A stretch of DNA of 64,000 nucleotides from an uncultured Acidimicrobiaceae bacterium (GTDB taxonomy: Bacteria > Actinomycetota > Acidimicrobiia > Acidimicrobiales > UBA10347), in contig CAJJAG010000002.1 of NCBI GenBank assembly GCA_905182135.1, positions 124,001 through 188,000 on the forward strand, in the 5' to 3' direction. Shown here one piece after another: positions 1 through 8,984 of the stretch (position 1 is the first letter of the stretch; each line of letters opens with the position of its first letter). A program made the position numbers and the translations under genes. The notes under the pieces were generated by a model. The model was given only the letters and a program-made list of their open reading frames with translations. It was not told the origin of the DNA and ran no database searches.

Positions 1-1
1 G

Positions 2-27
2 TTCCGACGCTGCAGGCAGTGTCGGAA
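2..27. other. Stem-loop near the window edge
   Basis: Bases 2-13 (TTCCGACGCTGC) pair with bases 16-27, with one G-U pair. There is no T-run on either strand, so it is not a convincing intrinsic terminator. It may be the 3' hairpin of a gene lying outside the window. Nothing else is recognisable between here and the tldD start. Confidence 0.3.
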
Positions 28-166
28 TCGTTGACGATTCGTTGCTCGCGGGCCTGTGCCCCCGGTTCGATGTGCACCTGGGTACGATACGGCATACCTA
101 GCCGCTCAACGACCACCTTGGCCGCGCCGCTGCGTTCGCTGTTGTTCACAACAGCCGAGGAGGATC

Positions 167-1558
167 GTGATCGATCAGGCATTGCTGGAAAAAACTCTCA
201 CTACCGCCACCAGGCGAGGTGGCGAGTTTGCCGAAATTTTCGTCGAGGATCGCCAGTCTTCTGGCGCGTTGCTCGACGATGACCGCATCGAGGAGCTGAC
301 CTCCGGCCGGAGCCGCGGTGCAGGTATCCGAGTTTTAGTGGGTGATTCGACTGGCTTCGCGCACACTGCAGATCTGACCGAATCGGGCCTGTTGGCCGCG
401 GCCAAAGCCGCTGCAGACGCGGCGCGTGACGGCACTGGCGGGGTCACGACGGTCGACCTATCGACGCAGACCGTCGCGTCACCAAGCCCGATCTCGGTCT
501 ACCCAGACACCGTAGCGAAGCAACGCAAGGTCGAATTGCTGAACTTGGCGAACGACGCTGCGCGCGGCATCGGCGGTGCCATCTCTCAGGTATCGGTCGG
601 TTATGGCGACGTACGCCGTCGCATCCAGATCGCAAACAGCGACGGGTTGCTTACCGGTGACGACCAGGTCAAGACCCGCTTCTCCGTCTCGTGTGTCGCT
701 AACGGCGACGCCGGCATGCAAACCGGTCGCGAATCGATCGGCCACACCATGGGCTTCGAACTGTTCGACCAATACGACGTCACCGAACTTGCCCGAAAGG
801 CAGCCCAACGTGCAGTCACCAAGCTACTGGCGCGGCCTGCGCCATCTGGCGCCGTCACCACGGTGATCGGTAAAGGCGGTGGTGGCGTTCTGTTCCACGA
901 AGCATGCGGTCATGGCCTCGAAGCTGACCATGTCGCCAAACAATCCACTGTGTTTGCTGGGCGTGTCGGTGAACTGGTTGCCAGCCCGATGGTTACCTTG
1001 ATCGACGACGGCACAATGGCCCACGAATGGGGCGCCTTCGCAGTCGACGACGAAGGCCGACCTGCCCAGCGAAATGTTCTGATCGAAGATGGCGTGCTCA
1101 TCGACTTCATGTGGGACGAGCTACGAGCTCGCGCCGAAGGTCGCTCCAGCAGCGGCAACGGTCGCCGTCAGAGCTATATGCACCTGCCGATGGTCCGTAT
1201 GACCAACACCTACATCGCCAATGGCGACACCGACCCAGGCGACATCATCGCCGACACCGACTCGGGTATTTTCGTAGCCCAGCTTGGCGGCGGTCAGGTC
1301 AATACCGTGAACGGCGATTTTGTCTTCGGGATGACCGAGGCGTATCTGATCGAGAACGGTGAGATCACCGAGCCCATTCGTGAAGGGAACCTGATCGGTA
1401 ATGGCCCCGAGGTCCTGACCAGCATTGATGCGCTTGGTAACGACTTCGAAATGGGCAGCCCAGGCACCTGTGGCAAAGATGGTCAGGGTGTTCCCGTCGG
1501 CGACGGCACCCCAACGCTGCGAGTACGAGCGTTGACTGTCGGCGGCACGGCAGCGTAG
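167..1558 (+). CDS. tldD: TldD metalloprotease subunit
   Basis: Catalytic subunit of the TldD/TldE protease, a cytosolic zinc-dependent enzyme that degrades or processes small peptides. The sequence shows the HExxxH zinc motif (H244, E245, H249, in FHEACGHGLEAD) and a C-terminal GTCGKDGQ segment typical of TldD. The frame is open upstream to an ATG at 56, but I chose the GTG at 167: a GAGGAGG ribosome-binding site lies just before it, and it gives 463 aa, close to the family's usual 460-480. Its partner tldE follows 11 bp downstream, so the two are probably one transcript. Confidence 0.93.
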   Translation: MIDQALLEKTLTTATRRGGEFAEIFVEDRQSSGALLDDDRIEELTSGRSRGAGIRVLVGDSTGFAHTADLTESGLLAAAKAAADAARDGTGGVTTVDLSTQTVASPSPISVYPDTVAKQRKVELLNLANDAARGIGGAISQVSVGYGDVRRRIQIANSDGLLTGDDQVKTRFSVSCVANGDAGMQTGRESIGHTMGFELFDQYDVTELARKAAQRAVTKLLARPAPSGAVTTVIGKGGGGVLFHEACGHGLEADHVAKQSTVFAGRVGELVASPMVTLIDDGTMAHEWGAFAVDDEGRPAQRNVLIEDGVLIDFMWDELRARAEGRSSSGNGRRQSYMHLPMVRMTNTYIANGDTDPGDIIADTDSGIFVAQLGGGQVNTVNGDFVFGMTEAYLIENGEITEPIREGNLIGNGPEVLTSIDALGNDFEMGSPGTCGKDGQGVPVGDGTPTLRVRALTVGGTAA

Positions 1559-1569
1559 GCCAGACCAGC

Positions 1570-2913
1570 ATGCTTGATGATCTCCTCGCCCTCGGCGACC
1601 GCGTCGTTGCCAGCGCCAAACCTGGTGAACAAATCGAAGCTATTGTTGTTAACGAGATCGAGACCGAAGTACGGGTATTTGACGGCGGTGTCGAATCGTT
1701 CACCTCTGCTACCTCCCAAGGCATCGGCATCCGAGTTATCAACGATCAGCGCCAGGGTTTCGCCTGGGCTGGATCGCTTGACCCTGATGTCATCGACGCC
1801 ACGCTCGGCGAAGCCCGAGACAACGCCACGTTCGGTTCTATCGACCCCAATCTCGATTTGGCCGAACCCGATGGCGTCGAAATGGCCGAACTTGTCCTGT
1901 ATGACGAGTCGGTAAATAATTTCGCCACTGATGCCAAAATCGCGTTGGCCCTCGAACTCGAAGCCATGACCAAGGACCGCGACCCTCGGGTCATGCTGGT
2001 CGAGTCCGTCGACTTCGCCGACAGCGTCGGCCATGCAGCCGTGGTCACCACCAAGGGCATTCGCATCGGCGGACAAGACAGCGGTTGCTATATCACCGCC
2101 GCTGTCATTGCTGGCGGCGGTGAAGACACCCAAGTTGGTTTTGGCTACTCCGTTGACAGGGATCCCAACAAGCTTGACCTCGAGTACGCGTCTCAGACGG
2201 CGGTTGAACGTTCGACCCGCCTACTCGGTGCGATCAAGCCCCAGACAGAACGCCTGACAGTTGTACTCGATCCCATGGTCACGGCTCAGTTCCTGGGAAT
2301 CATTGGATCAACCTTGTCTGGCGAAGCCATGCTGAAAGGCCGATCACTTTTCGCTGACCGTCTGGGTGACAACGTCGCTGCAGCCACCATCACGCTTGTC
2401 GACGATCCAACCAATCCCCTGGCCTTTACAGCCTCTGAGGCCGACGGTGAAGGCCTGGCTACGCGTCGCAATGTGCTGATCGATCAGGGGCGACTCGACA
2501 AGTTCGTCCACAACAGTTACACCGGCCGCCGGCTTAATACGGCCTCGACTGGAAACGCTGTTCGAGGCTTCTCCTCTACACCGGGCGTTGGGACCATTGC
2601 TCTGTCGCTCATACCTGGCGAGCGGTCTCAAGCCGACCTGATCGCTGACATCGACAACGGCGTGCTTATCCAGGGCGTGTCAGGGCTGCACTCCGGAGTC
2701 AACACGATCAGCGGCGATTTCTCGACTGGCGCCGACGGCCTGCGCATTCGCAACGGCGAGCTAGCAGAGCCGCTGCGCGAGTTCACGATCGGATCCACGC
2801 TGCAACGTATGTTGCTCGATGTCATCGAGGTTGGCGGCGACATCGAGTGGCTACCCAGCAGCGCTGCTGGCTTGTCGCTAGTGGTCGGCGACATCACCCT
2901 CAGCGGCGCCTGA
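1570..2913 (+). CDS. tldE: TldE/PmbA protease subunit
   Basis: Partner of TldD; in the known heterodimer TldE is catalytically inactive and completes the substrate channel. The 447-aa protein has the PmbA fold signature, including an N-terminal EVRVFDGGVESF and a C-terminal GVNTISGDFSTGADGLRIRNGE that mirrors the end of TldD, and it lacks the HExxxH motif. The start is the ATG 11 bp after the tldD stop. uppP begins 19 bp downstream, so the three genes may be co-transcribed. Confidence 0.92.
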   Translation: MLDDLLALGDRVVASAKPGEQIEAIVVNEIETEVRVFDGGVESFTSATSQGIGIRVINDQRQGFAWAGSLDPDVIDATLGEARDNATFGSIDPNLDLAEPDGVEMAELVLYDESVNNFATDAKIALALELEAMTKDRDPRVMLVESVDFADSVGHAAVVTTKGIRIGGQDSGCYITAAVIAGGGEDTQVGFGYSVDRDPNKLDLEYASQTAVERSTRLLGAIKPQTERLTVVLDPMVTAQFLGIIGSTLSGEAMLKGRSLFADRLGDNVAAATITLVDDPTNPLAFTASEADGEGLATRRNVLIDQGRLDKFVHNSYTGRRLNTASTGNAVRGFSSTPGVGTIALSLIPGERSQADLIADIDNGVLIQGVSGLHSGVNTISGDFSTGADGLRIRNGELAEPLREFTIGSTLQRMLLDVIEVGGDIEWLPSSAAGLSLVVGDITLSGA

Positions 2914-2932
2914 GTCGCCCACACTCCTCAGC

Positions 2933-3766
2933 GTGTCAATCTTTCGGGCGGTCATCCTTGGCATTGTCCAGGGGTTGACCGAATTTCTCCCTATTTCCTC
3001 TAGTGGCCATCTCCAGCTTGTGCCATGGCTTTTCGACTGGAAAGACTTCGAAGGCAACCAGGACCTGGCTAACGCGTTTGACATAGCGCTGCACATAGGC
3101 ACCCTCGTTGGAGCAGTCGCGTACTTCTGGAGCGACATATTGCGCTACCTCAGAGCAGGTGTTGGCTCACTGAGCCCAGCCAATAGAACAAACGGCTTGT
3201 CAACAGACGCGCGAGTTGGCTGGTTACTCATCGTGGCCACGATTCCAGCTGGCATCACCGGCGTGTTCCTCGAAGAAGTGCTGAAGAGCGATGACAAGAT
3301 CTGGCTTACGGCCACGGTCCTTGCCGTGTTCGGCGTGGTGTTGGCTCTCGCTGACCGGCTTCGCGGCGAACGAAAGGTCGACTCCTTCCAACTAAAAGAT
3401 GCACTGGCAATTGGTATTGGGCAGGCCTTGGCCTTGCAGCCGGGCGTCTCTCGCTCGGGCATCACGATTACGGTCGCCCGCATCCTAAAGTTCGACCGCG
3501 TCAACGCTGCTCGGCTCTCCTTCTTGATGAGCCTGCCGATCATCGCTGGTGCTGGACTATTCAAATATGTCGACATCGGTGGGCTAAACGGGATCCCGTC
3601 AGATATGAAAGCAGCCTTCGCCGCCGGCATGATTGCATCGGCCATCACCGGCTTTCTCGCCGTCTGGGGCCTTCTCAAGATTCTGGCTAAGGCAACTTTC
3701 AACGGCTTCGCTCTCTACCGGGTAATGGCAGCCATCGGTATCTTCATCGTTCTCTTCGTGCGTTAG
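2933..3766 (+). CDS. uppP: Undecaprenyl-diphosphatase UppP (BacA)
   Basis: Membrane phosphatase that recycles undecaprenyl pyrophosphate to the monophosphate carrier for peptidoglycan and other cell-wall polymers; the family also gives bacitracin resistance. The 277-aa protein has both catalytic blocks: Q13-x3-E17 followed by PISSSGH (H26), and PGVSRSG with R174. Hydrophobic helices make up most of the rest. The start is a GTG without a clear ribosome-binding site, 19 bp after tldE. It ends convergently with the SAF-domain gene. Confidence 0.95.
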   Translation: MSIFRAVILGIVQGLTEFLPISSSGHLQLVPWLFDWKDFEGNQDLANAFDIALHIGTLVGAVAYFWSDILRYLRAGVGSLSPANRTNGLSTDARVGWLLIVATIPAGITGVFLEEVLKSDDKIWLTATVLAVFGVVLALADRLRGERKVDSFQLKDALAIGIGQALALQPGVSRSGITITVARILKFDRVNAARLSFLMSLPIIAGAGLFKYVDIGGLNGIPSDMKAAFAAGMIASAITGFLAVWGLLKILAKATFNGFALYRVMAAIGIFIVLFVR

Positions 3767-3812
3767 CAAAACACCACCCCATTGAGACGGGTACCACGCA
3801 CACCTCTCAAGC

Positions 3813-4436
3813 TCAGCCAAGTAGGGCGATCGTCACCGGGCGAAGAGAAGCAGCGGTCGCGGTCGCGACCTGATCGTGTGGCACGGCGACAGTGATGTCT
3901 TGATCCGAAAAGGCGAGCACGACAACATGCTCGACGATTAGCTGACTGGACAGATTGGCGCTGTCGACGATCCATAGATCGACCAAATCCCCATTCTTTA
4001 GCAGCGGCACTTGGACAGCAACTGGCATCGTTAATGCGACCGTCCCAGCGCCAGAGCGACCCCCGCCTGGCATCGTGATGCGCGTCTTGAGAACGACCTC
4101 GCCTGGGTAGAGCGCCACCTTGGCCAAGCTGTCTGGTCCAACAAGAACAACAGCATTAGGTGGGACCATGGCTTGGGGCCACAGTGCGGTCCCCGCCGCT
4201 GCTGCCACCCGTTCACCGACCTCGACGGGTCGTAGTACTAAGGCGACCTCCACTCGGGTGCCCCATTGCTCCTGCTCATCGCGAAGCGCAGCCGATTTCG
4301 ACAACATCGTGGCCGCGAGCGTCACGCCCAACGCCGACACGCCGGCCGCCTGAACGAACCGGTGACGGATGACGCGACGGACTAATGAAGGTGCCCAGAT
4401 GATCCGACATGAGTGAACTCGTTGACGAACGCGCAT
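3813..4436 (-). CDS. SAF-domain protein (CpaB/RcpC-like)
   Basis: A 207-aa protein with one N-terminal membrane segment (about residues 30-48) followed by a SAF-like domain: RPVEVGERVA, then a PPNAVVLV-LYPGEVVLKTRI pattern. In CpaB/RcpC proteins this domain assists Flp/Tad pilus assembly. No pilus genes are nearby, so the role here is unknown. The start is supported by GGGAGG six bases upstream. The protein ends shortly after a conserved-looking ITVAVPHDQVATATAA stretch. Confidence 0.7.
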   Translation of the reverse strand: MRVRQRVHSCRIIWAPSLVRRVIRHRFVQAAGVSALGVTLAATMLSKSAALRDEQEQWGTRVEVALVLRPVEVGERVAAAAGTALWPQAMVPPNAVVLVGPDSLAKVALYPGEVVLKTRITMPGGGRSGAGTVALTMPVAVQVPLLKNGDLVDLWIVDSANLSSQLIVEHVVVLAFSDQDITVAVPHDQVATATAASLRPVTIALLG

Positions 4437-4532
4437 GTCCGCCTCCCTTTAATCAACCAGATTGAGGGAAGCGACGTATTTAAAAAGATGGGTGTTGCAG
4501 CAGAGCCTTAGCTGGCCCTTCCGCTTGCCGTC

Positions 4533-4901
4533 CTAGTCAGAAGAAGACGAGGACGACTTCGACTTAGACGTAGACGATTCTGACTTCGACTTCGACGTAG
4601 ACGATTCTGACGAAGAACTCGAGCTTGATGAATCAGAACTCGACGTTGAAGACGCGGACCCCGGACTCTCTTTCGAAGCCGAAGATCCTCGACTGTCGTT
4701 CTTGTAAAAACCTGCTCCTTTAAAGGTGATCCCGGGTGCGCTAAACACCTTGAGCACCTTTCCACGACCGCTCTTGGCGCAGCCTTCGGGGCCGCGTCCA
4801 GACTTCTTAGTCGGGCACTTTTCGAGGGTGTCTTCAGAGAATGCTTGTTGGAGCTCGAAACCGAGTCCACAAGTCTCGCAGAGATAATCGTACGTTGGCA
4901 T
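4533..4901 (-). CDS. FmdB-family zinc ribbon protein with Ser-rich tail
   Basis: A 122-aa putative regulatory protein of the FmdB/CxxC zinc-ribbon family. The N-terminus MPTYDY with CETC (C8, C11) and later C29 and C41 would bind one zinc. Residues about 70-122 are almost entirely Ser, Lys, Asp and Glu and contain a direct repeat of ESSTSKSKS. Such tails occur in actinobacterial FmdB proteins; their function is not known. It is transcribed divergently from plsY, with starts 24 bp apart. Confidence 0.8.
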   Translation of the reverse strand: MPTYDYLCETCGLGFELQQAFSEDTLEKCPTKKSGRGPEGCAKSGRGKVLKVFSAPGITFKGAGFYKNDSRGSSASKESPGSASSTSSSDSSSSSSSSESSTSKSKSESSTSKSKSSSSSSD

Positions 4902-4925
4902 AGATCGGGTGTAAGACTAGCGGCA

Positions 4926-5495
4926 GTGAATTTCGTTTGGTTCTTGGTTGTTGGTGCATTTTTCTTGGGCACGTTCCCGTCAGCGCTCCTGATAGGACGC
5001 ATCGTCGGCCACAATCCAATGCGAGAAGGCTCAGGAAACCCAGGTGCCACCAACATGTTTCGCATCGCTGGCCTACGCGCTGGCGGGGCCACGCTCGTCA
5101 TCGACGTGCTCAAGTCAGTGGTTGCCACGCTGCTCGGACACTGGGCAGGTGACACGACCCTGGCGGCTGCCTGCGGTGCAGCAGCCGTTATTGGACACAT
5201 TTTCCCCCTCGTTCGATCAAGTCGTGGCGGCAAAGGCGTTGCCTGTTTTGGCGGCATGACGATTGGCGCGTGGCCAATTCTGGCGCCGATCGCTCTGCTG
5301 GTCTGGATCGGAAGCGCAAAACTGTCAGGTCACTCGTTCATTGGGGCCATGGCTGGAACCCCAACGGTCGCCATCGGCACGATGGTTATGGGGCGACCCA
5401 TCGCCGAGGTCCTGATCGCCTGGGTAATGACTGTGCTGATCGTTGCTCGTCACCACACCAACATTCGCGATTATCTCACCAGCCGTTCCGCCTAG
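4926..5495 (+). CDS. plsY: Glycerol-3-phosphate acyltransferase PlsY
   Basis: Integral membrane enzyme that transfers an acyl group from acyl-phosphate to glycerol-3-phosphate, the first step of phospholipid synthesis. All three PlsY motifs are present: SGNPGATN (residues 36-43), RGGKGVA (about 98-104) and HHTNIRDYL near the C-terminus. The frame is open to an ATG at 4845, but that would overlap the divergent FmdB gene. The GTG at 4926 places the first membrane helix right at the N-terminus and gives 189 aa, normal for the family. Confidence 0.9.
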   Translation: MNFVWFLVVGAFFLGTFPSALLIGRIVGHNPMREGSGNPGATNMFRIAGLRAGGATLVIDVLKSVVATLLGHWAGDTTLAAACGAAAVIGHIFPLVRSSRGGKGVACFGGMTIGAWPILAPIALLVWIGSAKLSGHSFIGAMAGTPTVAIGTMVMGRPIAEVLIAWVMTVLIVARHHTNIRDYLTSRSA

Positions 5496-5540
5496 CCCGC
5501 CTTCACCGGGCGTTGCACCACTCCGCACTAGTCTGAGCGC

Positions 5541-6425
5541 ATGTCATTCGTACGCAAGGCCGTGATTCCTGCGGCCGGTCTCGGAACCCGTTTCTTGCCA
5601 GCGACCAAAGCCGTGCCCAAAGAGATGCTTCCGATCGTCGACAAACCCGCGATCCAATACGTAGTCGAAGAGGCCATCGGCGCTGGTATCGAAGACATCT
5701 TGATCATCACCGCACCGTCGAAGAAGTCGCTCGAAGATCATTTCGACACCAACTACGAACTCGAAGGACTACTCGAGGCTCGCGGCAAGCACGACATGCT
5801 GGAGATAGTCCAGAATATTTCGTCGATGATCAAACTGCATTTCACCCGACAAGGGCATCCGCTGGGTTTGGGACATGCCATTGGTATGGCTCGGAACTTT
5901 GTCGGCGACGAACCATTCGCGGTCTTGTTGCCCGACGACATTCTGGTCGACGATGGCGCCCTTCTTCGCCGCATGATCGAGGTGCAAGCAGACACTGGCT
6001 CAGCGGTGATTGCCGCCGGCTATTACCCGCTCGAAGAAGTCATCTCCTATGGCGTCATCGATCCCATCAGCATCGACGGCGACCGTATCGATGTGAAACA
6101 CATCGTCGAGAAGCCACCAATTGCGGAAGCGGCTTCGAACTACGGGCTTGCTCCGGGCCGGTACGTCCTCCCACCAACAATCTTCGACAAAATCGACGCG
6201 ACTCCACCGGGTGCGGGCGGCGAGATCCAAATTACCGATGCCATTGCAGCAATGATCGACCAGTGCGGTGTAATCGCTTGTGTGAACTCGGGAAAACGAT
6301 ACGACGCCGGCCAGAAACTTGATTTCCTGCGTGCCAATATCGAGATTGCGCTAACCCACCCCGAGCTCGGCGAAGGCTTCCGGGCCTTACTGACCACCAT
6401 TGTTAAAGAACAGGGCATTGCATGA
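5541..6425 (+). CDS. galU: UTP-glucose-1-phosphate uridylyltransferase
   Basis: Makes UDP-glucose from UTP and glucose-1-phosphate for polysaccharide and glycolipid synthesis. The 294-aa protein carries the nucleotidyltransferase signature AAGLGTRFLPATKAVPKEML (residues 11-30) and the family's later VEKP and GGEIQITDAI blocks. Its stop overlaps the moeA start by 4 bp (ATGA), indicating translational coupling; galU-moeA adjacency is common in Actinomycetota. Confidence 0.95.
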   Translation: MSFVRKAVIPAAGLGTRFLPATKAVPKEMLPIVDKPAIQYVVEEAIGAGIEDILIITAPSKKSLEDHFDTNYELEGLLEARGKHDMLEIVQNISSMIKLHFTRQGHPLGLGHAIGMARNFVGDEPFAVLLPDDILVDDGALLRRMIEVQADTGSAVIAAGYYPLEEVISYGVIDPISIDGDRIDVKHIVEKPPIAEAASNYGLAPGRYVLPPTIFDKIDATPPGAGGEIQITDAIAAMIDQCGVIACVNSGKRYDAGQKLDFLRANIEIALTHPELGEGFRALLTTIVKEQGIA

Positions 6426-7633
6426 TTCCGTTAAGCGAAGCCCAGGCGTACGTCCTGCAGGGATGTACCCCGCTCGGCGCTGCCCCCACCGACTCGTCGC
6501 AGGCTCTCGGCCTGGTCACGGCCGAGCCAATCATGTGCAACGAATTCGTGCCGCCGTTCAACAACACCGCTGTCGATGGCTACGCCGTGATGGCTGCCGA
6601 CACGAAAGCTGCTCCGGTTGACCTGCAGGTTATTGGTGCAATCGCAGCTGGTGAAGCGCCTTCGACACCTCTCACCCCCGGCACCGCAATTCGCATCATG
6701 ACCGGCGCTCCCCTGCCGGATGGCGCTGATGCCATCGTGATGGTCGAAGACACCACAACCAGCAATGACACGATGACGGTCACCATCCACCGCTGCGTCG
6801 AATCTGGCTCAGCTGTGCGTCGTGCTGGTGAGGACATGCAGCCTGGGCAACTGGTCTTCGACAGTGGCACCTTGCTACAACCCGGACATCTTGGCGTGCT
6901 GGCCACACTCGGCATCGCAACCATCGCCACCCATCGCCGGCCCCTGGTTGGGGTGATCTCAACCGGTGACGAACTTGTCGATGGGCCCCAACAACTCGCA
7001 CCGGGTCAAATTCGCGATTCAAATCGTCGCGCTCTGCTCGCCATGGTCGGACAGACGGGTTGCACACCCGTCGACTTAGGTCTCATTCGCGACGATGAGG
7101 CGGCAGTAGAGGCGGCCTTGCGAGTCGGTGCCGAACATTGTGATGCCATCATCACCAGCGGTGGCGTCAGCATGGGCGACTTCGATTATGTCAAACTCGT
7201 ACTCAGCCGTATCGCCGACATGCGCTGGATGCAGATCGCTATCAAACCAGCAAAACCCATGGCATTTGGCACGTTGGGCGACACACCAATCTTCGGACTC
7301 CCGGGTAACCCAGTGTCATCCATGGTGTCCTACGAGCTCTTAGCTCGGCCTGGGCTTCGCAAGATGATGGGCCTTGCTGGCGATGCACTTCATCGCCCTC
7401 GCATCTCAGCGCTCGCCGAGGGGCCGCTGCCCCGCCGGCCTGATGGCAAGACCCACTTCGCCCGGATCAACATGCGGTGGGTTGACGGCACGGCGAGGAT
7501 TCGCTCGGCAGGAGGACAAGGTTCGCATCAGTTGTCTGCCATGGCTGGCGCCGACGCATTGGCCATACTTCCCGACGGCGAAGGCCTGGCTGAAGGTGAT
7601 ACCGCCAGCATCATCGTGTTGCACAGCGACTGA
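6422..7633 (+). CDS. moeA: Molybdopterin molybdenumtransferase MoeA
   Basis: Inserts molybdate into adenylated molybdopterin to form the molybdenum cofactor. The 403-aa protein shows the N-terminal MoeA pattern PFNNTAVDGYAV, the MoCF-binding motifs GVISTGDELV (about 177-186) and TSGGVSMGDFDYVK (about 242), and LPGNPVSSMVSY (about 291). It overlaps galU by 4 bp. No other molybdenum-cofactor gene lies in the window. Confidence 0.95.
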   Translation: MIPLSEAQAYVLQGCTPLGAAPTDSSQALGLVTAEPIMCNEFVPPFNNTAVDGYAVMAADTKAAPVDLQVIGAIAAGEAPSTPLTPGTAIRIMTGAPLPDGADAIVMVEDTTTSNDTMTVTIHRCVESGSAVRRAGEDMQPGQLVFDSGTLLQPGHLGVLATLGIATIATHRRPLVGVISTGDELVDGPQQLAPGQIRDSNRRALLAMVGQTGCTPVDLGLIRDDEAAVEAALRVGAEHCDAIITSGGVSMGDFDYVKLVLSRIADMRWMQIAIKPAKPMAFGTLGDTPIFGLPGNPVSSMVSYELLARPGLRKMMGLAGDALHRPRISALAEGPLPRRPDGKTHFARINMRWVDGTARIRSAGGQGSHQLSAMAGADALAILPDGEGLAEGDTASIIVLHSD

Positions 7634-7787
7634 CAATTCGTATGGGCCGCCGCCGCTGATCAGTGACACAACGCCTCGACATATTCTACTTTTGTCAAAC
7701 TTCTTGAACTTCCTATTAGTCATATAGACCACAACTACGGCTCGAAAGCGTTCAAATGACGTCTGAAGCAGCTACAACTAGTTCCCG

Positions 7788-8615
7788 ATGAAGACCGCCT
7801 ACACACCTGACAACACTCGTTCGTCAATCGCGATCCTGCTCTCGCTGGCCCTCGTCGTCACCGCTGTCGCCGCACTCATCGGCCTCAGCGACAAGCCCGA
7901 CGTGTCAACGATCGTGATCAGCCCCGCCGGCGAAGCACCAATCATCGCGACAAATAATTTTGAGTTCAGGTCTAGCGACGATGCATCCGGCACTGCCATC
8001 TCCGATGATGCAATGCTCGACGAACTGGGGCAACCGTTCGACGACCAAGTCGCACAGAGCAAGGCTGACCCGCAGGCACGCAGCGACGCCCAAACAGTTC
8101 CCGAGGGCGAGATCATCGCCGTGCCTGCGCTGGCACCAACCCCAACTGCCGAGGTTGCCGCCGCTGTCGAGCCAACGCTGGCCCCTGAGGAATCAGGCGA
8201 CACAGAAGAAGCAAAAGCAGGGTTCACGGCTGCTTCGCCATCATTGCCGACAACGTCAGGGACCGTACAGGGAACCTTCTTCACCAAGGGCGACGAGAAC
8301 GACGGTGCTGTTGTTTCACAGAACCTGATCACACTGAGCTTCGCCGAAGATGGCAGCGGCGCTTTCCAGGGCGTGCTCGACATTACCTATGCCGATGACA
8401 CCCATATCTTGCTGAACATGTCGGGACCGCTCCTGTGGGCCGCTAGCAACCCTCAGGTCAAAGCCACACTTGAGGGCGCCTTCACACTCGATGCAGTAAT
8501 CGACACCGACGATGTCACCGCCAGCGATGCCGAGCTCAGCATTAGCAGCCTCGAGGCTGGTTCCGGCTCGCTGTGCACTACCAAGTGCTTCGGTTTCACG
8601 TTCCCACCTCAATAA
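7788..8615 (+). CDS. Membrane-anchored hypothetical protein
   Basis: A 275-aa protein I do not recognise. It has one N-terminal membrane segment (about residues 14-33), an acidic Ala/Pro/Glu-rich linker (about 40-155), then a compact beta-type domain that repeats short hydrophobic strands and ends with a CTTKCFGF cysteine pair that could form a disulfide. The topology suggests an extracytoplasmic domain on a stalk. It is flanked by non-coding DNA on both sides and is not obviously in an operon. Confidence 0.75.
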   Translation: MKTAYTPDNTRSSIAILLSLALVVTAVAALIGLSDKPDVSTIVISPAGEAPIIATNNFEFRSSDDASGTAISDDAMLDELGQPFDDQVAQSKADPQARSDAQTVPEGEIIAVPALAPTPTAEVAAAVEPTLAPEESGDTEEAKAGFTAASPSLPTTSGTVQGTFFTKGDENDGAVVSQNLITLSFAEDGSGAFQGVLDITYADDTHILLNMSGPLLWAASNPQVKATLEGAFTLDAVIDTDDVTASDAELSISSLEAGSGSLCTTKCFGFTFPPQ

Positions 8616-8687
8616 CCGCCATGACACTCGCCAGTTCTCGAGTCACACCTTGACGTTCGGTTTCATGCCTTGCTCTAGCTTCGACAC

Positions 8688-8984
8688 CTAGTTGGTAGTC
8701 GGGACCTGCATACGAGCTCTCATGTCAACTACTGGCTGAATGATTGCGCTACCGGCTGGAATGATTGGTCGCATACCTTCTAACAAGTCTTCGTAGCTAT
8801 CGGTTTCGACAATGAGAAAAAAGTCATGGGCCGGCGGGTCAGTCCAAGCTCCTACAACGGTAATACCAGCAGTCTCTAGCGCTGGAAGAAGTGACCCAAA
8901 TGTTGCTTGTCTTCGCTCTTCATCTCCTCCCGGGCATGTTGTTGGATCATGATGATGTTTGATGTGTAAAAGCACAGTGTCCAC
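8688..8984 (-). CDS. Small alpha/beta-barrel-like hypothetical protein (DUF3303-like)
   Basis: A 98-aa protein with MDTVLLHIKHHHDPTTCPGGDEER at the N-terminus, a central GITVVGAWTDPPAHDFFLIVETD strand-turn-strand and a C-terminal IIQPVVDM strand. This resembles small dimeric ferredoxin-like proteins such as DUF3303, whose members sense or modify small molecules or have no known role. The family assignment is by pattern only. It is isolated, with no partner gene. Confidence 0.6.
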   Translation of the reverse strand: MDTVLLHIKHHHDPTTCPGGDEERRQATFGSLLPALETAGITVVGAWTDPPAHDFFLIVETDSYEDLLEGMRPIIPAGSAIIQPVVDMRARMQVPTTN